A stretch of DNA of 64,000 nucleotides from Haloechinothrix_A salitolerans (GTDB lineage Bacteria > Actinomycetota > Actinomycetes > Mycobacteriales > Pseudonocardiaceae): assembly GCF_039544105.1 (NCBI RefSeq), contig NZ_BAABLA010000007.1; one strand, given 5' to 3'. Shown here in pieces: positions 41,310 through 48,887 of the stretch (position 1 is its first letter; each line of letters starts with the position of its first letter). A model generated the notes under the pieces. The model ran no database searches, was not told where the DNA came from, and saw only the letters and a list, made by a program, of their open reading frames with translations. Made by a program: the position numbers and the translations under genes.

Positions 41310-41662
41310 TGCAACGCCCCACCACGCCCACGCACCCGATCCGCGGCCGCCACGCCGGCGCTGCCGCAGCGCTCGCCCTGACGCTGCCCGGTGACTGGGT
41401 GCGTCACGCCGCATGCGGACCCGACACTGCCGAGCTGTTCTTCCCGATCGGCGACACCGGCCCTGCGGCCGCCGACATCCAGCGCGCGCAAGCGATCTGC
41501 GCGGCCTGCCCCGTACGGCAGCAGTGTCTCGACGACGCCGACGCCACCGGCCAAGGCCACGGCATCTGGGGCGGACTCACCGACACCGAACGTCGGCACC
41601 GCCGATACGGCACGCATCAGTCGGCAAGCACGGAGCGCCTACACGGGACGGAGGCAGCGTGA
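41309..41662 (+). CDS. WhiB-like iron-sulfur regulator
   Basis: The 117-residue protein has the four WhiB cysteines (C36 in HAACGPDT; C64, C67 and C73 in ICAACPVRQQC) and the GIWGG turn (residues 85-89). WhiB proteins bind a 4Fe-4S cluster and act on transcription with sigma factors. Carriage by actinophages and AICEs is common. It overlaps both neighbouring genes (TGATG), so it is made with the HNH and DUF3987 proteins. Here it may adjust host or element transcription. Confidence 0.92.
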   Translation: MQRPTTPTHPIRGRHAGAAAALALTLPGDWVRHAACGPDTAELFFPIGDTGPAAADIQRAQAICAACPVRQQCLDDADATGQGHGIWGGLTDTERRHRRYGTHQSASTERLHGTEAA

Positions 41663-42042
41663 TGCCGATCCGACCGGAGAACCGCGACCGTTATCCCGGC
41701 GACTGGGACGAGATCTCCGAGTGCATCCGGTTCGGCCGAGCCGAAGGCCGCTGTGAGTGCTGCGGCGAGTGCGGCCGGCCCCGCGGTCACCTCGACACCG
41801 ACCGACGGTGCCGCAACCACCACGGCCAACCCGCATACCGAACTGGAAACCGCGTCGTGCTGACCACCGCGCATCTCAACCACATCCCGGAGGACTGCCG
41901 TCCCGAGAATCTGCGCGCGTTCTGCCAGGGCTGCCACGTCCACCACGACGCCGCGCACCACGCCGCTACCCGGCGCCAGACCCGCGCGGCCGAACTCGCC
42001 AACACCATGCACCCGCTGTTCGACCTGGAGGACCGCTCCTGA
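41662..42042 (+). CDS. HNH endonuclease-like protein
   Basis: The 126-residue protein has zinc-binding cysteine pairs (CECCGECG near residue 31; CQGC near 88) around an HNH core: LTTAHLNHIPEDCRPENLRA (residues about 68-87), with HLNH and the N of PENL, then CHVHHDAAHH. This is the cysteine-supported HNH form found in many phages and elements. The target could be element DNA, host DNA or incoming DNA. It starts in the WhiB-like stop and its own stop overlaps the DUF3987 gene. Confidence 0.8.
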   Translation: MPIRPENRDRYPGDWDEISECIRFGRAEGRCECCGECGRPRGHLDTDRRCRNHHGQPAYRTGNRVVLTTAHLNHIPEDCRPENLRAFCQGCHVHHDAAHHAATRRQTRAAELANTMHPLFDLEDRS

Positions 42043-43574
42043 TGAGCAACCCAGTACGCCCGCTCCGCGCCGTGCCAACCGACGGCGCGCAGAGCGGGTG
42101 GGAACCGCCACTGCCACTGGCGACCGTGCGGGAGCTGCCGACGTTCCCGGTCGACGCGCTGCCGCTGTGGCTCGGCGAGCAAGTCGACGCGGTCGCCGAG
42201 GCAATCCAAACTCCGGTGGACCTGCCCGGCTGTCTCGCGCTGGCAGCGCTGTCGACGGCCGCGGGCGGCCGCGCCGTCGCGAAGGTGCGGCCGAGCTGGG
42301 CCGAGCCGGTCAACCTCTACACCGTCGTCGTGATGGAGCCGAGCGAGCGCAAGTCGCCGGTGTTCTCGGCGATGATCCGCCCGATCTACGCCCTCGAACG
42401 CAAGCTCCGCGAGGAGGCCAAAGAAGACATCGCCGAAGCCAGAGTGCAGCGCCGCGCTGCCGAGCAGCTACTCGCGCAAGCCGAGAAGAACGTGAGCACC
42501 CAGCACGGCAACGAGCGCGACGCCGCCCTCGCCGAGGCCGTCGACGCCGCCACCGACCTCGCCAAAATGGAAGTCCCGTCCGAGCCGAAGCTCGTGGTCG
42601 ACGACATCACCCCCGAAGCCGTCGCGACCGTTCTCGCCGACCAAGGTGGCCGGCTCGCCGTCCTGTCGGACGAGGGCGGGATCTTCTCCATCATCGCCGG
42701 CCGTTACTCCGGCCAAGCCAACACCGCCGTGTTCCTCAAGGGCTACACCGGCACTCAGCTGCGCGTCGACCGCAACAACCGGCCCAGCGAACTCGTCGAG
42801 AACCCCGCGCTCACCCTCGGACTGACGGTGCAACCGGCCGTGATTGACGAACTCGGCGAGACCGCGATGCTGCGCGGCTCAGGCTTCCTCGCCCGCATCC
42901 TGTTCGCCATGCCGACCAGCATGGTCGGCCACCGCAAGACCCGACCCGACCCCGTGCCCGAACCTGTCGAACACCTCTACAACGACCGGCTGCACACCAT
43001 CGCCGCCGCGCTGCTCGACTGGACCGACGAACCCGCCGCCCTCACCTTCAGCCCAGCGGCTGACGACCTGATGGCCGAGCTGCAGGCAGAGGTCGAAACC
43101 CGGCTCGCCCGCGGTGGCCCGTGGAGACACATCGGTGACTGGGGCGGCAAATACGCCGGACAGGTCGCACGCATCGCTGGACTGCTCCACGTCGCCGAGC
43201 ATCCCCACAACGCCTGGGAACACTCGATCTCCGGTGACACTTTCGCCAACGCCTGGCGCATCGGCGACTACTACGCCACCCACGCCCTAGCCACCTTCGA
43301 CCAGATCGGCAGCGACCCCGCGCTCGACAACGCCCGCCGCGTCCTCTCCTGGATCGAACGCACCCAGCCGACGACCTTCACACGGCGTGACCTGTTCTCC
43401 GCCCTCAACCGCGGCCGCTTCAGGCGAGCCACCGATCTCGACGCTCCGCTCGCGCTCCTCGAAGAACACGGCCACATCCAGCACCAACCCGCTCCCGAGC
43501 GGCCCGGCAAACGCGGCCGCAAGCCCAGCCCGACCTACTGGACGCATCCGCTCTACCGCCAAGACACGACGTGA
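42042..43574 (+). CDS. DUF3987 (YfjI-like) protein, candidate replication factor
   Basis: The 510-residue protein matches the DUF3987 layout: an N-terminal region with LPGCLALAALSTAAGGRAVA, then VVMEPSERKSPVFSAMIRPI (a degenerate P-loop-like segment), a charged coiled coil (residues about 115-170), AVLSDEGGIFSIIAGRYSG (Walker-B-like SDEGG), and GFLARILFAMP. DUF3987 proteins are found with replication or primase genes of mobile elements. No RepSA-type initiator is seen in the element, so this is the best candidate for an initiation role; inference. It overlaps the HNH gene and the following frame. Confidence 0.75.
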   Translation: MSNPVRPLRAVPTDGAQSGWEPPLPLATVRELPTFPVDALPLWLGEQVDAVAEAIQTPVDLPGCLALAALSTAAGGRAVAKVRPSWAEPVNLYTVVVMEPSERKSPVFSAMIRPIYALERKLREEAKEDIAEARVQRRAAEQLLAQAEKNVSTQHGNERDAALAEAVDAATDLAKMEVPSEPKLVVDDITPEAVATVLADQGGRLAVLSDEGGIFSIIAGRYSGQANTAVFLKGYTGTQLRVDRNNRPSELVENPALTLGLTVQPAVIDELGETAMLRGSGFLARILFAMPTSMVGHRKTRPDPVPEPVEHLYNDRLHTIAAALLDWTDEPAALTFSPAADDLMAELQAEVETRLARGGPWRHIGDWGGKYAGQVARIAGLLHVAEHPHNAWEHSISGDTFANAWRIGDYYATHALATFDQIGSDPALDNARRVLSWIERTQPTTFTRRDLFSALNRGRFRRATDLDAPLALLEEHGHIQHQPAPERPGKRGRKPSPTYWTHPLYRQDTT

Positions 43575-43636
43575 CCGGTGCGCACGCCGCCATGCCCGCC
43601 CGTCGTTACGACCCGACCGAATCAGGAGACAACGCC

Positions 43637-44065
43637 ATGGATCGTGACCTCATCCGCGCCCGCGTCGCGCATCACGAAAGCGGGCACGCAATCATCGCCA
43701 AAGCCGTCGGTCTGAGGGTGACCCGTGTCCGCATCCGCCGCTCCGACGGCTTCGTCAGCCTCGGCGAAGCCGACACCGACAACTACGACGCCGACCAGGC
43801 CGATGCCGAGCTCCGGTTCTTCTACGCCGGCATGTTCGCCGACGCCCGATTCCTAATCGAACAAGGCTATTCGCGCAGCCGGTCGCTGAGCCTCGCGCGC
43901 ACCGTGGCGCGACGCCACGACCTCAAGCAGATCCGCTCCATCACCGCCTGGATGAAGAAGCACCACAACAAGCGGCTAAACACCCGCCGCGCCGAACGCG
44001 ACGCCGAACGCCTCGTCAACCGCCACTGGAACGACATCACCCGCATGGCCGCCAGCCACTGCTAG
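43637..44065 (+). CDS. Small HExxH protein, M41 peptidase-like
   Basis: ATG 43637 has AGGAGA upstream and gives 142 residues; an in-frame GTG at 43571 overlapping the previous stop is an alternative start. Residues 10-22 read VAHHESGHAIIAK: HESGH is the zinc-ligand pattern of M41 peptidases (FtsH has HEAGHA). No AAA ATPase domain is present, so it is a stand-alone peptidase-like domain. It could cleave a repressor or a host protein, but the sequence does not show the substrate. Confidence 0.65.
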   Translation: MDRDLIRARVAHHESGHAIIAKAVGLRVTRVRIRRSDGFVSLGEADTDNYDADQADAELRFFYAGMFADARFLIEQGYSRSRSLSLARTVARRHDLKQIRSITAWMKKHHNKRLNTRRAERDAERLVNRHWNDITRMAASHC

Positions 44066-44428
44066 CTGACGAATGACCCCGGGAGATCTCATGACCCTTC
44101 CGCACTATCCGCAGAATCCGCACAAGCACTCTTCCCGCAGCTCGCAGCGGCACGCTGCGGTCTCCGCGGATCGCCGCGAGAACGCCGCGCAAAACACGCC
44201 ACCCGCGAACGCAACTCGTCGGTCAACCCGGCAATGCGGCCGCGACCCACCACCACACCACGCCAATTCCGCGACCATTGCGCGATCAATCCGTGGACCG
44301 CTGCCAGCGTTCACCGCCAACCCGCTGAGCAGCGCAAATACCACCACACAACGAGTTCCGCGGATTCTGCGGATTCCGTGGAGCCACTCCCACCAACCGA
44401 CCACCTGTCGCAAGGAGCAGCACCACCG
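44066..44428. other. Gene-free stretch with inverted repeats before xis
   Basis: About 360 bp lie between the peptidase-like gene and xis. The plus frame 44073-44432 is open but looks like no protein. CCGCAGAATCCGC occurs at 44109-44121 and its inverse GCGGATTCTGCGG at 44360-44372; GGATTCNGCGG-like pieces are repeated around each. Candidate roles are control of xis-int, an origin or recombinase arm sites. The region is less GC-rich than its neighbours. Confidence 0.45.
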
Positions 44429-44617
44429 ATGAGCACCAAGAAGAGGCATCTCACCGTCGCCGAGTTCCTCCACGAGTACGGCATAGCGCGGTCTACCTGG
44501 AACGACTGGCGCGCCAAAGGACGCGCGCCACGCTGCATCAAGCTGCCCAACGGCCAGCTCCGCATACGCCGCATCGACATCGAACGCTGGGAAGACACCC
44601 TGGAGGAGGCCGCCTAG
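44429..44617 (+). CDS. xis: Excisionase (Xis), MerR-type small HTH
   Basis: AAGGAG lies before ATG 44429. The 62-residue protein is one winged HTH: LTVAEFLHEYGIARSTWNDW, then IKLPNGQLRIRRIDIERWED, the typical AlpA/Xis pattern. It overlaps the integrase start by one base (TAGTG), a standard xis-int arrangement in AICEs. Xis bends the attachment DNA and favours excision. Confidence 0.88.
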   Translation: MSTKKRHLTVAEFLHEYGIARSTWNDWRAKGRAPRCIKLPNGQLRIRRIDIERWEDTLEEAA

Positions 44618-45987
44618 TGGAAACCACCTACAACGTCCGGGTATGGACCATCCAGCGACGCAAGAATGCCCAGGGAAAGGTCACGAGCTATCGCGTGCGA
44701 TGGAAGCTCGCCGACCTGCCGCCGTTTCACGAAACGTTCCGGGGCAAAACACAGGCGTCCAGCTTTCACGCCGAACTGGTATCTGCGCAGCGGAAGGGCA
44801 TCGCGTTCGACAAAGCGTCGGGCCTGCCCGTCACGATGACGCGCCAGAAAGACGCCGTGAACTGGCTCGTTCTGGCGAAGCAGTACATGGATGCGCGGTG
44901 GCGTGACTGGTCGCCCAATCACCGTAAGCACACCGCACGCGCACTTATGGAGGTGACTATCGCCCTCCTGCCGAGCGATAACCGGCCCGACACCAAGGTT
45001 CTGCGACGCGCACTCACCCGTCACTTGAACCGGAACACGCGCAGCCTCGATCACGGCGATGCCGCTTGGTCCGCTCTTCGGTGGACTGAGCGCAATTGTC
45101 CGGATGTCAGCGCATTGGAAGATCCCGCCGTACTACGGCCGCTACTTCAGGCGCTCGACGTGAACCTGAACGGTGAACGGGCTGCAGCAAACACCGTGCG
45201 GCTCCGTCGTCGCGCACTGGACGGAGCAATCCGGTTCGCAATCGAACAGGGATCACTCGACACGAACCCGTTGCAGGGGATCCAAATGAAAAAGCGAGCA
45301 CAGTCTCTACGCCAGGTTGACCCGCGCGCCGTCGTCAATCCCATGCAAGCACGCATGCTGCTCGCAGCAGTCAGCGAACTCGGCAAACAAGGCCCACCAC
45401 TGGTCGCATTCTTCGGCTGCATGTACTACGCCGCCATGCGGCCGGAAGAAGTTTGCGGACTCAAGAAGGGCAACCTGTCGCTGCCGTCGAGTGGGTGGGG
45501 AGAAATCTACGTAGAGAAGGCCCGCCCCGAGATCAGCAACACTTGGACAGATAGCGGCGAGGCAAGCGAGGAACGCGGGCTCAAGCATCGCGACGACGAC
45601 ACCGGCCGGACCGTTCCTTGTCCACCTCAGCTGACCGAACTGTTGCACCAGCACTTATCCAAGTACGGCACGGCGCGTGACGACCGCTTGTTCCGCGGTG
45701 CCCGCGATGGCGGCCGAGTCGGCAGCACCACATACGGCCGCGTGTGGGCACGAGCCCGACAGGCTGTATTCACGACGGAGGTTGTGGCCGGGCCGCTCGC
45801 AAAGCGGCCTTACGACCTTCGGCATGCCGCCGTGTCAACGTGGCTCAACGGCGGAGTGGAGCCTACGCGTGTGGCGAAGTGGGCCGGTCACAGTGTGAAG
45901 GTCCTACTGGAGACCTACGCCAAGTGCCTCGACGGCGGCGAAAGACTCGCCCGCGATCGCGTCGAGAACGCTCTTCGCGGCTGGTAG
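44617..45987 (+). CDS. int: AICE integrase (tyrosine recombinase)
   Basis: GTG 44617 overlaps the xis stop; the product has 456 residues. The N-terminal about 70 residues include an arm-binding-like start (RRKNAQGKVTSYRVRWKLA), then a SAM-like core domain. The catalytic domain holds YYAAMRPEEVCGLKKGNL (arginine I), KRPYDLRHAAVSTWLN (arginine II with adjacent His), AKWAGHSVKVLLETYAKCLD (GH and the nucleophile Tyr). This form is typical of actinomycete elements that insert in tRNA genes. The tRNA-Tyr and its 107-bp duplicate are the likely targets. Confidence 0.95.
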   Translation: METTYNVRVWTIQRRKNAQGKVTSYRVRWKLADLPPFHETFRGKTQASSFHAELVSAQRKGIAFDKASGLPVTMTRQKDAVNWLVLAKQYMDARWRDWSPNHRKHTARALMEVTIALLPSDNRPDTKVLRRALTRHLNRNTRSLDHGDAAWSALRWTERNCPDVSALEDPAVLRPLLQALDVNLNGERAAANTVRLRRRALDGAIRFAIEQGSLDTNPLQGIQMKKRAQSLRQVDPRAVVNPMQARMLLAAVSELGKQGPPLVAFFGCMYYAAMRPEEVCGLKKGNLSLPSSGWGEIYVEKARPEISNTWTDSGEASEERGLKHRDDDTGRTVPCPPQLTELLHQHLSKYGTARDDRLFRGARDGGRVGSTTYGRVWARARQAVFTTEVVAGPLAKRPYDLRHAAVSTWLNGGVEPTRVAKWAGHSVKVLLETYAKCLDGGERLARDRVENALRGW

Positions 45988-46045
45988 GACCTTTTCAGCG
46001 GCCACGCTTCACTAATCTATCCAGTTTGAACTAATGGGAAGGCCG

Positions 46046-46147
46046 ATGGACCCAAAAGACCTGTCATATCTGCTCATGCCGGCACGTTCCGCGATAGCGG
46101 CGGTTGACAACGGGAGCGCAGACGCACGTGGCAGTGCGAATATCTGA
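46046..46147 (+). CDS. Possible very small protein, 33 residues
   Basis: GGAAGG lies 6 bases before ATG 46046. The product begins MDPKDLSYLLMPARSAIAAV. It is supported only by the ribosome site. The rest of the 45988-46261 gap shows no gene. Confidence 0.25.
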   Translation: MDPKDLSYLLMPARSAIAAVDNGSADARGSANI

Positions 46148-46261
46148 TCTTCAATCCACTCGTCGAGTGGAATTTTCGTGCCATGGACGCGATACTGACA
46201 CGCAGTGGATCAATATTCGAACCCCTTCCTCGTGTCCCAGACCTGCATAGGACGGACAGAT

Positions 46262-46375
46262 ATGGTGCGGTACTGGGCCATAGTTCTGATCAGCGCAACA
46301 ATCCTTGCCGGCGTCGACGCGTGTATCGCACGCACCGAAGCGAATGACGCGAAGAAACGGAAACTGATCACGTGA
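46262..46375 (+). CDS. Very small membrane protein, 37 residues
   Basis: ATG 46262 to TGA 46373. The product has one hydrophobic segment (YWAIVLISATILAGVDACIA) and a charged tail. Its stop overlaps the GTG of the next gene (GTGA), suggesting coupled translation. No clear ribosome site is seen. Confidence 0.4.
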   Translation: MVRYWAIVLISATILAGVDACIARTEANDAKKRKLIT

Positions 46376-46947
46376 CTGCCGCAGTCCCGACAATCTGGGG
46401 TGTCGATGTCGCGGTGTTCGCCGCATGGGCGCAGGTCGGTGGAGCCCTGATCACCTTCGCTGCCGTCGTCGTCGCGCTCTGGGTGGCGATCCGCGATGGT
46501 AGGCACCGCGAACGCGATCACCAGGAGGAACTAGCCGGCCAGGCTCGCACGATCACCGTTGATCTAGATAGCGGGCATGACGACCTGCTCGGTCGGTTCT
46601 ACGCCGTCGTAGTGCACAACCACAGCAACGCTCCCATCACCGACATCACAGTGGTGGACGTCTATGCCGTGTTCGACGGCCAGACACAAGACTTGCTGTG
46701 GCGCATCGAGGACGGCAGAGAACCACCACCCCAGATATGCCGAGTACTGCCAGGGGGCGAACGCTGCGGGTCCATACCAGTCGAGTTCACGTCTAGCTCC
46801 GACAAATGGGCTCCCGGTCCACGCCCGTCGTACCTCGCGCTGCTGCACTCGGTCGTAACGTGTGCCTTCACCGACGCCCGCGGAATCCGCTGGCAGCGGA
46901 AAGGGAACGAGCAGCCGCAGCGTGTTCGCGAGCGGTGGCAGAGATAG
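46372..46947 (+). CDS. Membrane-anchored cargo protein, 191 residues
   Basis: GTG 46372. One transmembrane segment at about residues 14-41 (VFAAWAQVGGALITFAAVVV, then ALWVAIRDGR) is followed by a soluble region with beta-strand-like segments (FYAVVVHNHSNAPITDITVV) and a basic end. It resembles small actinobacterial membrane proteins with an Ig-like or unknown soluble part. Cargo between int and the tRNA. A frame on the minus strand at 46949-47152 has no support. Confidence 0.6.
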   Translation: MTAAVPTIWGVDVAVFAAWAQVGGALITFAAVVVALWVAIRDGRHRERDHQEELAGQARTITVDLDSGHDDLLGRFYAVVVHNHSNAPITDITVVDVYAVFDGQTQDLLWRIEDGREPPPQICRVLPGGERCGSIPVEFTSSSDKWAPGPRPSYLALLHSVVTCAFTDARGIRWQRKGNEQPQRVRERWQR

Positions 46948-47175
46948 GCTAACGAAGCACCGCCCGAGCTTGTGAACTGGGAAAGTAGTCAGCTGCTATG
47001 CCGACGACATCCCGGAGGAGAAGCCAGGCCTGTGCCAGCACTTCCCTACGCGCGGGCATCAGGATACTCAACGCAGTGCCGGATTGTGTTAGGCACAGTT
47101 CAGACGCGTAACGCCCGTGCACTGGACAACGAACTATAGGCGCACCGTCCACGTCTCACCACTGGGGAGAAGGTC

Positions 47176-47352
47176 ATGCGCGATCCCGACAACCCGTTGT
47201 GCGACCCGATCCTTGACCCCGGTTCTGCTACCTCGCTGAAGCAGTTGCCCCGAGCAGATTCCACAGCACGTCATCGATTAACTGACAACGATCATCGAGC
47301 GCCCGTAGGCGAGGGAGTAGCGCCGTGTCGACGACTGCGAGGTTCGTGACGA
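47176..47352 (+). CDS. Possible small protein, 58 residues
   Basis: GGGGAGAAGG precedes ATG 47176. The product begins MRDPDNPLCDPILDPGSATS. It overlaps the lipoprotein gene by 28 bp in another frame. The ribosome site is good but no homology can be stated. Confidence 0.3.
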
Positions 47353-47687
47353 CCGCCGTCATCCTGCTGGGGTTCTCGCTCGTGGCCGCGTGCGGTAACG
47401 ACGCGGAATCGAACTACATGGCGAGCCTGGAAGAAACAGGGAAGTTCCCGCCTGACGTGGAGTATGACGCCGACTATTGGATCGAACTCGGGCAGCGAGG
47501 ATGCGAGTGGCTGGACGGTGACCGAGAGACCTTTGGCGCTCGCCAGGTAGATGCACTCGACGCTGTGGTGGCCCAAATCGAGGAGGAATACAAAGGTCTC
47601 GACGAATGGGAGGACAAGACCATCGACCTGGGCATGGAAGTCGTGGTTGCGGCCGAGGAACACCTGTGTCCCGAGCTGTTGCCCTAG
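47325..47687 (+). CDS. Lipoprotein, DUF732-like
   Basis: GTG 47325 gives 120 residues. The N-terminus is a lipoprotein signal: a hydrophobic run (VTTAVILLGFSLVAACG) with the lipobox LVAAC, so Cys23 would be lipidated. The mature part has two cysteines (LGQRGCEWLDGD and EEHLCPELL) spaced as in DUF732 proteins of mycobacteria and relatives. It is probably on the outer face of the membrane. Function unknown. Confidence 0.65.
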   Translation: MSTTARFVTTAVILLGFSLVAACGNDAESNYMASLEETGKFPPDVEYDADYWIELGQRGCEWLDGDRETFGARQVDALDAVVAQIEEEYKGLDEWEDKTIDLGMEVVVAAEEHLCPELLP

Positions 47688-47709
47688 CGCTTGGAGAAAA
47701 GGGGCGCAC

Positions 47710-47961
47710 ATGACGAAGCAAAAGCGACCGCACAATCCGTACCTCTCACTCATCGGCGCGATCGGGGCCTTCTTCCTTGCGGTCGGTGTCATCGGCACAG
47801 TCGTCAACGCCGCATCGGGTGGTCATCTGACGATGAGCCCCGCGCTGTGGATCGGCCTGATCTTCGGAACGCTGTGGCTGATGATCAGCGCGATCGTCTA
47901 CCCGTTAGCTGATCTGGTAAAGGATCAAGCTCACGAGACTAGCCGAACGAGGAGTCCGTAG
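47710..47961 (+). CDS. Small membrane protein, 83 residues
   Basis: ATG 47710. Two hydrophobic segments (residues about 11-33: YLSLIGAIGAFFLAVGVIGT; about 43-67: MSPALWIGLIFGTLWLMISA). GGAGAAAAGGGG lies upstream. It is followed 2 bp later by another membrane gene, so the two are co-expressed. Confidence 0.6.
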   Translation: MTKQKRPHNPYLSLIGAIGAFFLAVGVIGTVVNAASGGHLTMSPALWIGLIFGTLWLMISAIVYPLADLVKDQAHETSRTRSP

Positions 47962-47963
47962 CC

Positions 47964-48377
47964 GTGGCATTTAGCGCCCCGCCTAGCCTTGGCAGTCGCC
48001 TCGGAGGCATCGTCTCGCTCGCTGTCGCGGCCTGGCTGATGTTGTGGCCTGTGCACGTCGAGCTGTTCGCACCGGCTCATTACCCCACGACCACCGTGAA
48101 CATCGACTGCGGATCTGGCTGGAGCCAGGACGGAGCGGATGCCGCGGACATCGGCAGTGATGTGGATATGTGGGTGGCGGAGTTCGAGCGTGACGGCGGG
48201 ATCACCAACCTCGGCGAGTCTGCGGAGCAGTGGTACGCCCAGTACTGCGACAACAAGATCCGCACCCGCAAGGTATGGGCAGGAGTCTTAGGGGTTCCTG
48301 GCGCCACCCTCCTCTGGTGGCACTACTACGCGCGGCGGAAGCACGTGGAATGGAGACGGGAAAACATCCCTGAGTGA
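47964..48377 (+). CDS. Membrane protein, 137 residues
   Basis: GTG 47964, 2 bp after the previous stop. Hydrophobic segments near residues 14-35 (GGIVSLAVAAWLMLWPVHVE) and 104-120 flank an extracellular acidic loop with two cysteines (NIDCGSGWS and QYCDNK) that may form a disulfide. Last cargo gene before the tRNA. No family recognised. Confidence 0.6.
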   Translation: MAFSAPPSLGSRLGGIVSLAVAAWLMLWPVHVELFAPAHYPTTTVNIDCGSGWSQDGADAADIGSDVDMWVAEFERDGGITNLGESAEQWYAQYCDNKIRTRKVWAGVLGVPGATLLWWHYYARRKHVEWRRENIPE

Positions 48378-48594
48378 TCGCGACGTGTACGTGCGTGCTG
48401 AACTTCTGACCTAGGAAACAGCCGCCTGTTGCTGCAAGCAGTCCTACTGCTGCTTCACCGGGCCCGCCTTGCTCGGTCTCGGACTCCTGGCAGTACGGAG
48501 CAGGGTGAAGCGCTAAACGCACGCATCGGGTGCCGTGGCCACGCATTGGCCACACGCAGCCGGATCGAGCCGTATCGGCCCGCACCTAGCCGCA

Positions 48595-48701
48595 CAACGA
48601 CAAACGCCCCGCTGTCCTGTCTTTGCAGGTCAGCGGGGCGTTTGTGCTGGGTGGCGGGTGAGGGATTCGAACCCCCGAAGGCTGTGCCGGCTGATTTACA
48701 G
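48595..48701 (-). repeat. Right end of integrative element: 3' half of tRNA-Tyr within the intact gene (att)
   Basis: Matches 26814-26920 with four mismatches. It spans the 3' half of the intact tRNA-Tyr and its downstream hairpin, so after integration the tRNA was rebuilt with the copy carried by the element. All four mismatches lie in or next to the hairpin, and the tRNA part is identical in both copies, which places the crossover within the tRNA part. Confidence 0.92.
48602..48643 (-). terminator. Terminator hairpin of tRNA-Tyr
   Basis: A 13-bp inverted repeat (AAACGCCCCGCTG with CAGCGGGGCGTTT) lies 9 bp after the tRNA 3' end in the direction of tRNA transcription. It ends in T residues on both strands. 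The same hairpin with changed loop is present at the left end of the element. Confidence 0.85.
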
Positions 48702-48733
48702 TCAGCTCCCTTTGGCCGCTCGGGCAACCCGCC
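48652..48733 (-). tRNA. tRNA-Tyr (anticodon GTA)
   Basis: On the minus strand the sequence starts GGCGGGTTGCCCGAGCGGCC and ends ACCCGCCA. It folds as a class II tRNA: acceptor stem GGCGGGT/ACCCGCC, anticodon loop CTGTAAA with GTA (48697-48699 on the plus strand as TAC), a long variable arm (CCGGCACAGCCTTCGG), and the TPsiC arm GGGTTCGAATCC. The CCA is not encoded. It is the insertion target of the element on its 3' side. Confidence 0.95.
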
Positions 48734-48887
48734 GGGGCCGGTCGAACCGGCGAAACACAGCGTACCGAATGCCGTTCGCGGCGTTGACACCGGGACGCCT
48801 TCTTGCGACGTCGACGCGCCGAACAGGCTCGGCGCGCTAAGGTGCGGACACAAGCTTCCTCAACAACTACCCGAGGTGTGACCACAC

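Larger units (their letters stand above)
26921..48701. mobile_element. AICE-type integrative conjugative element in tRNA-Tyr
   Basis: The region between the two copies of the 107-bp repeat holds a tyrosine integrase (44617), an excisionase (44429), an FtsK-like TraB transfer protein (38431), spread-type membrane proteins, a GntR/UTRA repressor and many small overlapping genes. This gene set, transfer by a single TraB translocase and tRNA integration define the actinomycete AICE type (pSAM2-like). It measures about 21.8 kb. The minus-strand arm (27072-33509) carries purC, a helicase and small genes, and the plus-strand arm (33710-45987) carries transfer and recombination genes. Cargo of membrane proteins and a lipoprotein lies between int and the tRNA. 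Confidence 0.88.

Noticed and set aside
41662..42042. WhiB / HNH / DUF3987 run as a defence system
   Set aside because: The genes overlap tightly with the transfer operon and each is common in mobile elements for regulation or replication. Nothing in the sequence points specifically to defence.
46949..47152. Minus-strand frame of 67 residues between cargo genes
   Set aside because: No ribosome site, opposite direction to all neighbours and no recognised motif.
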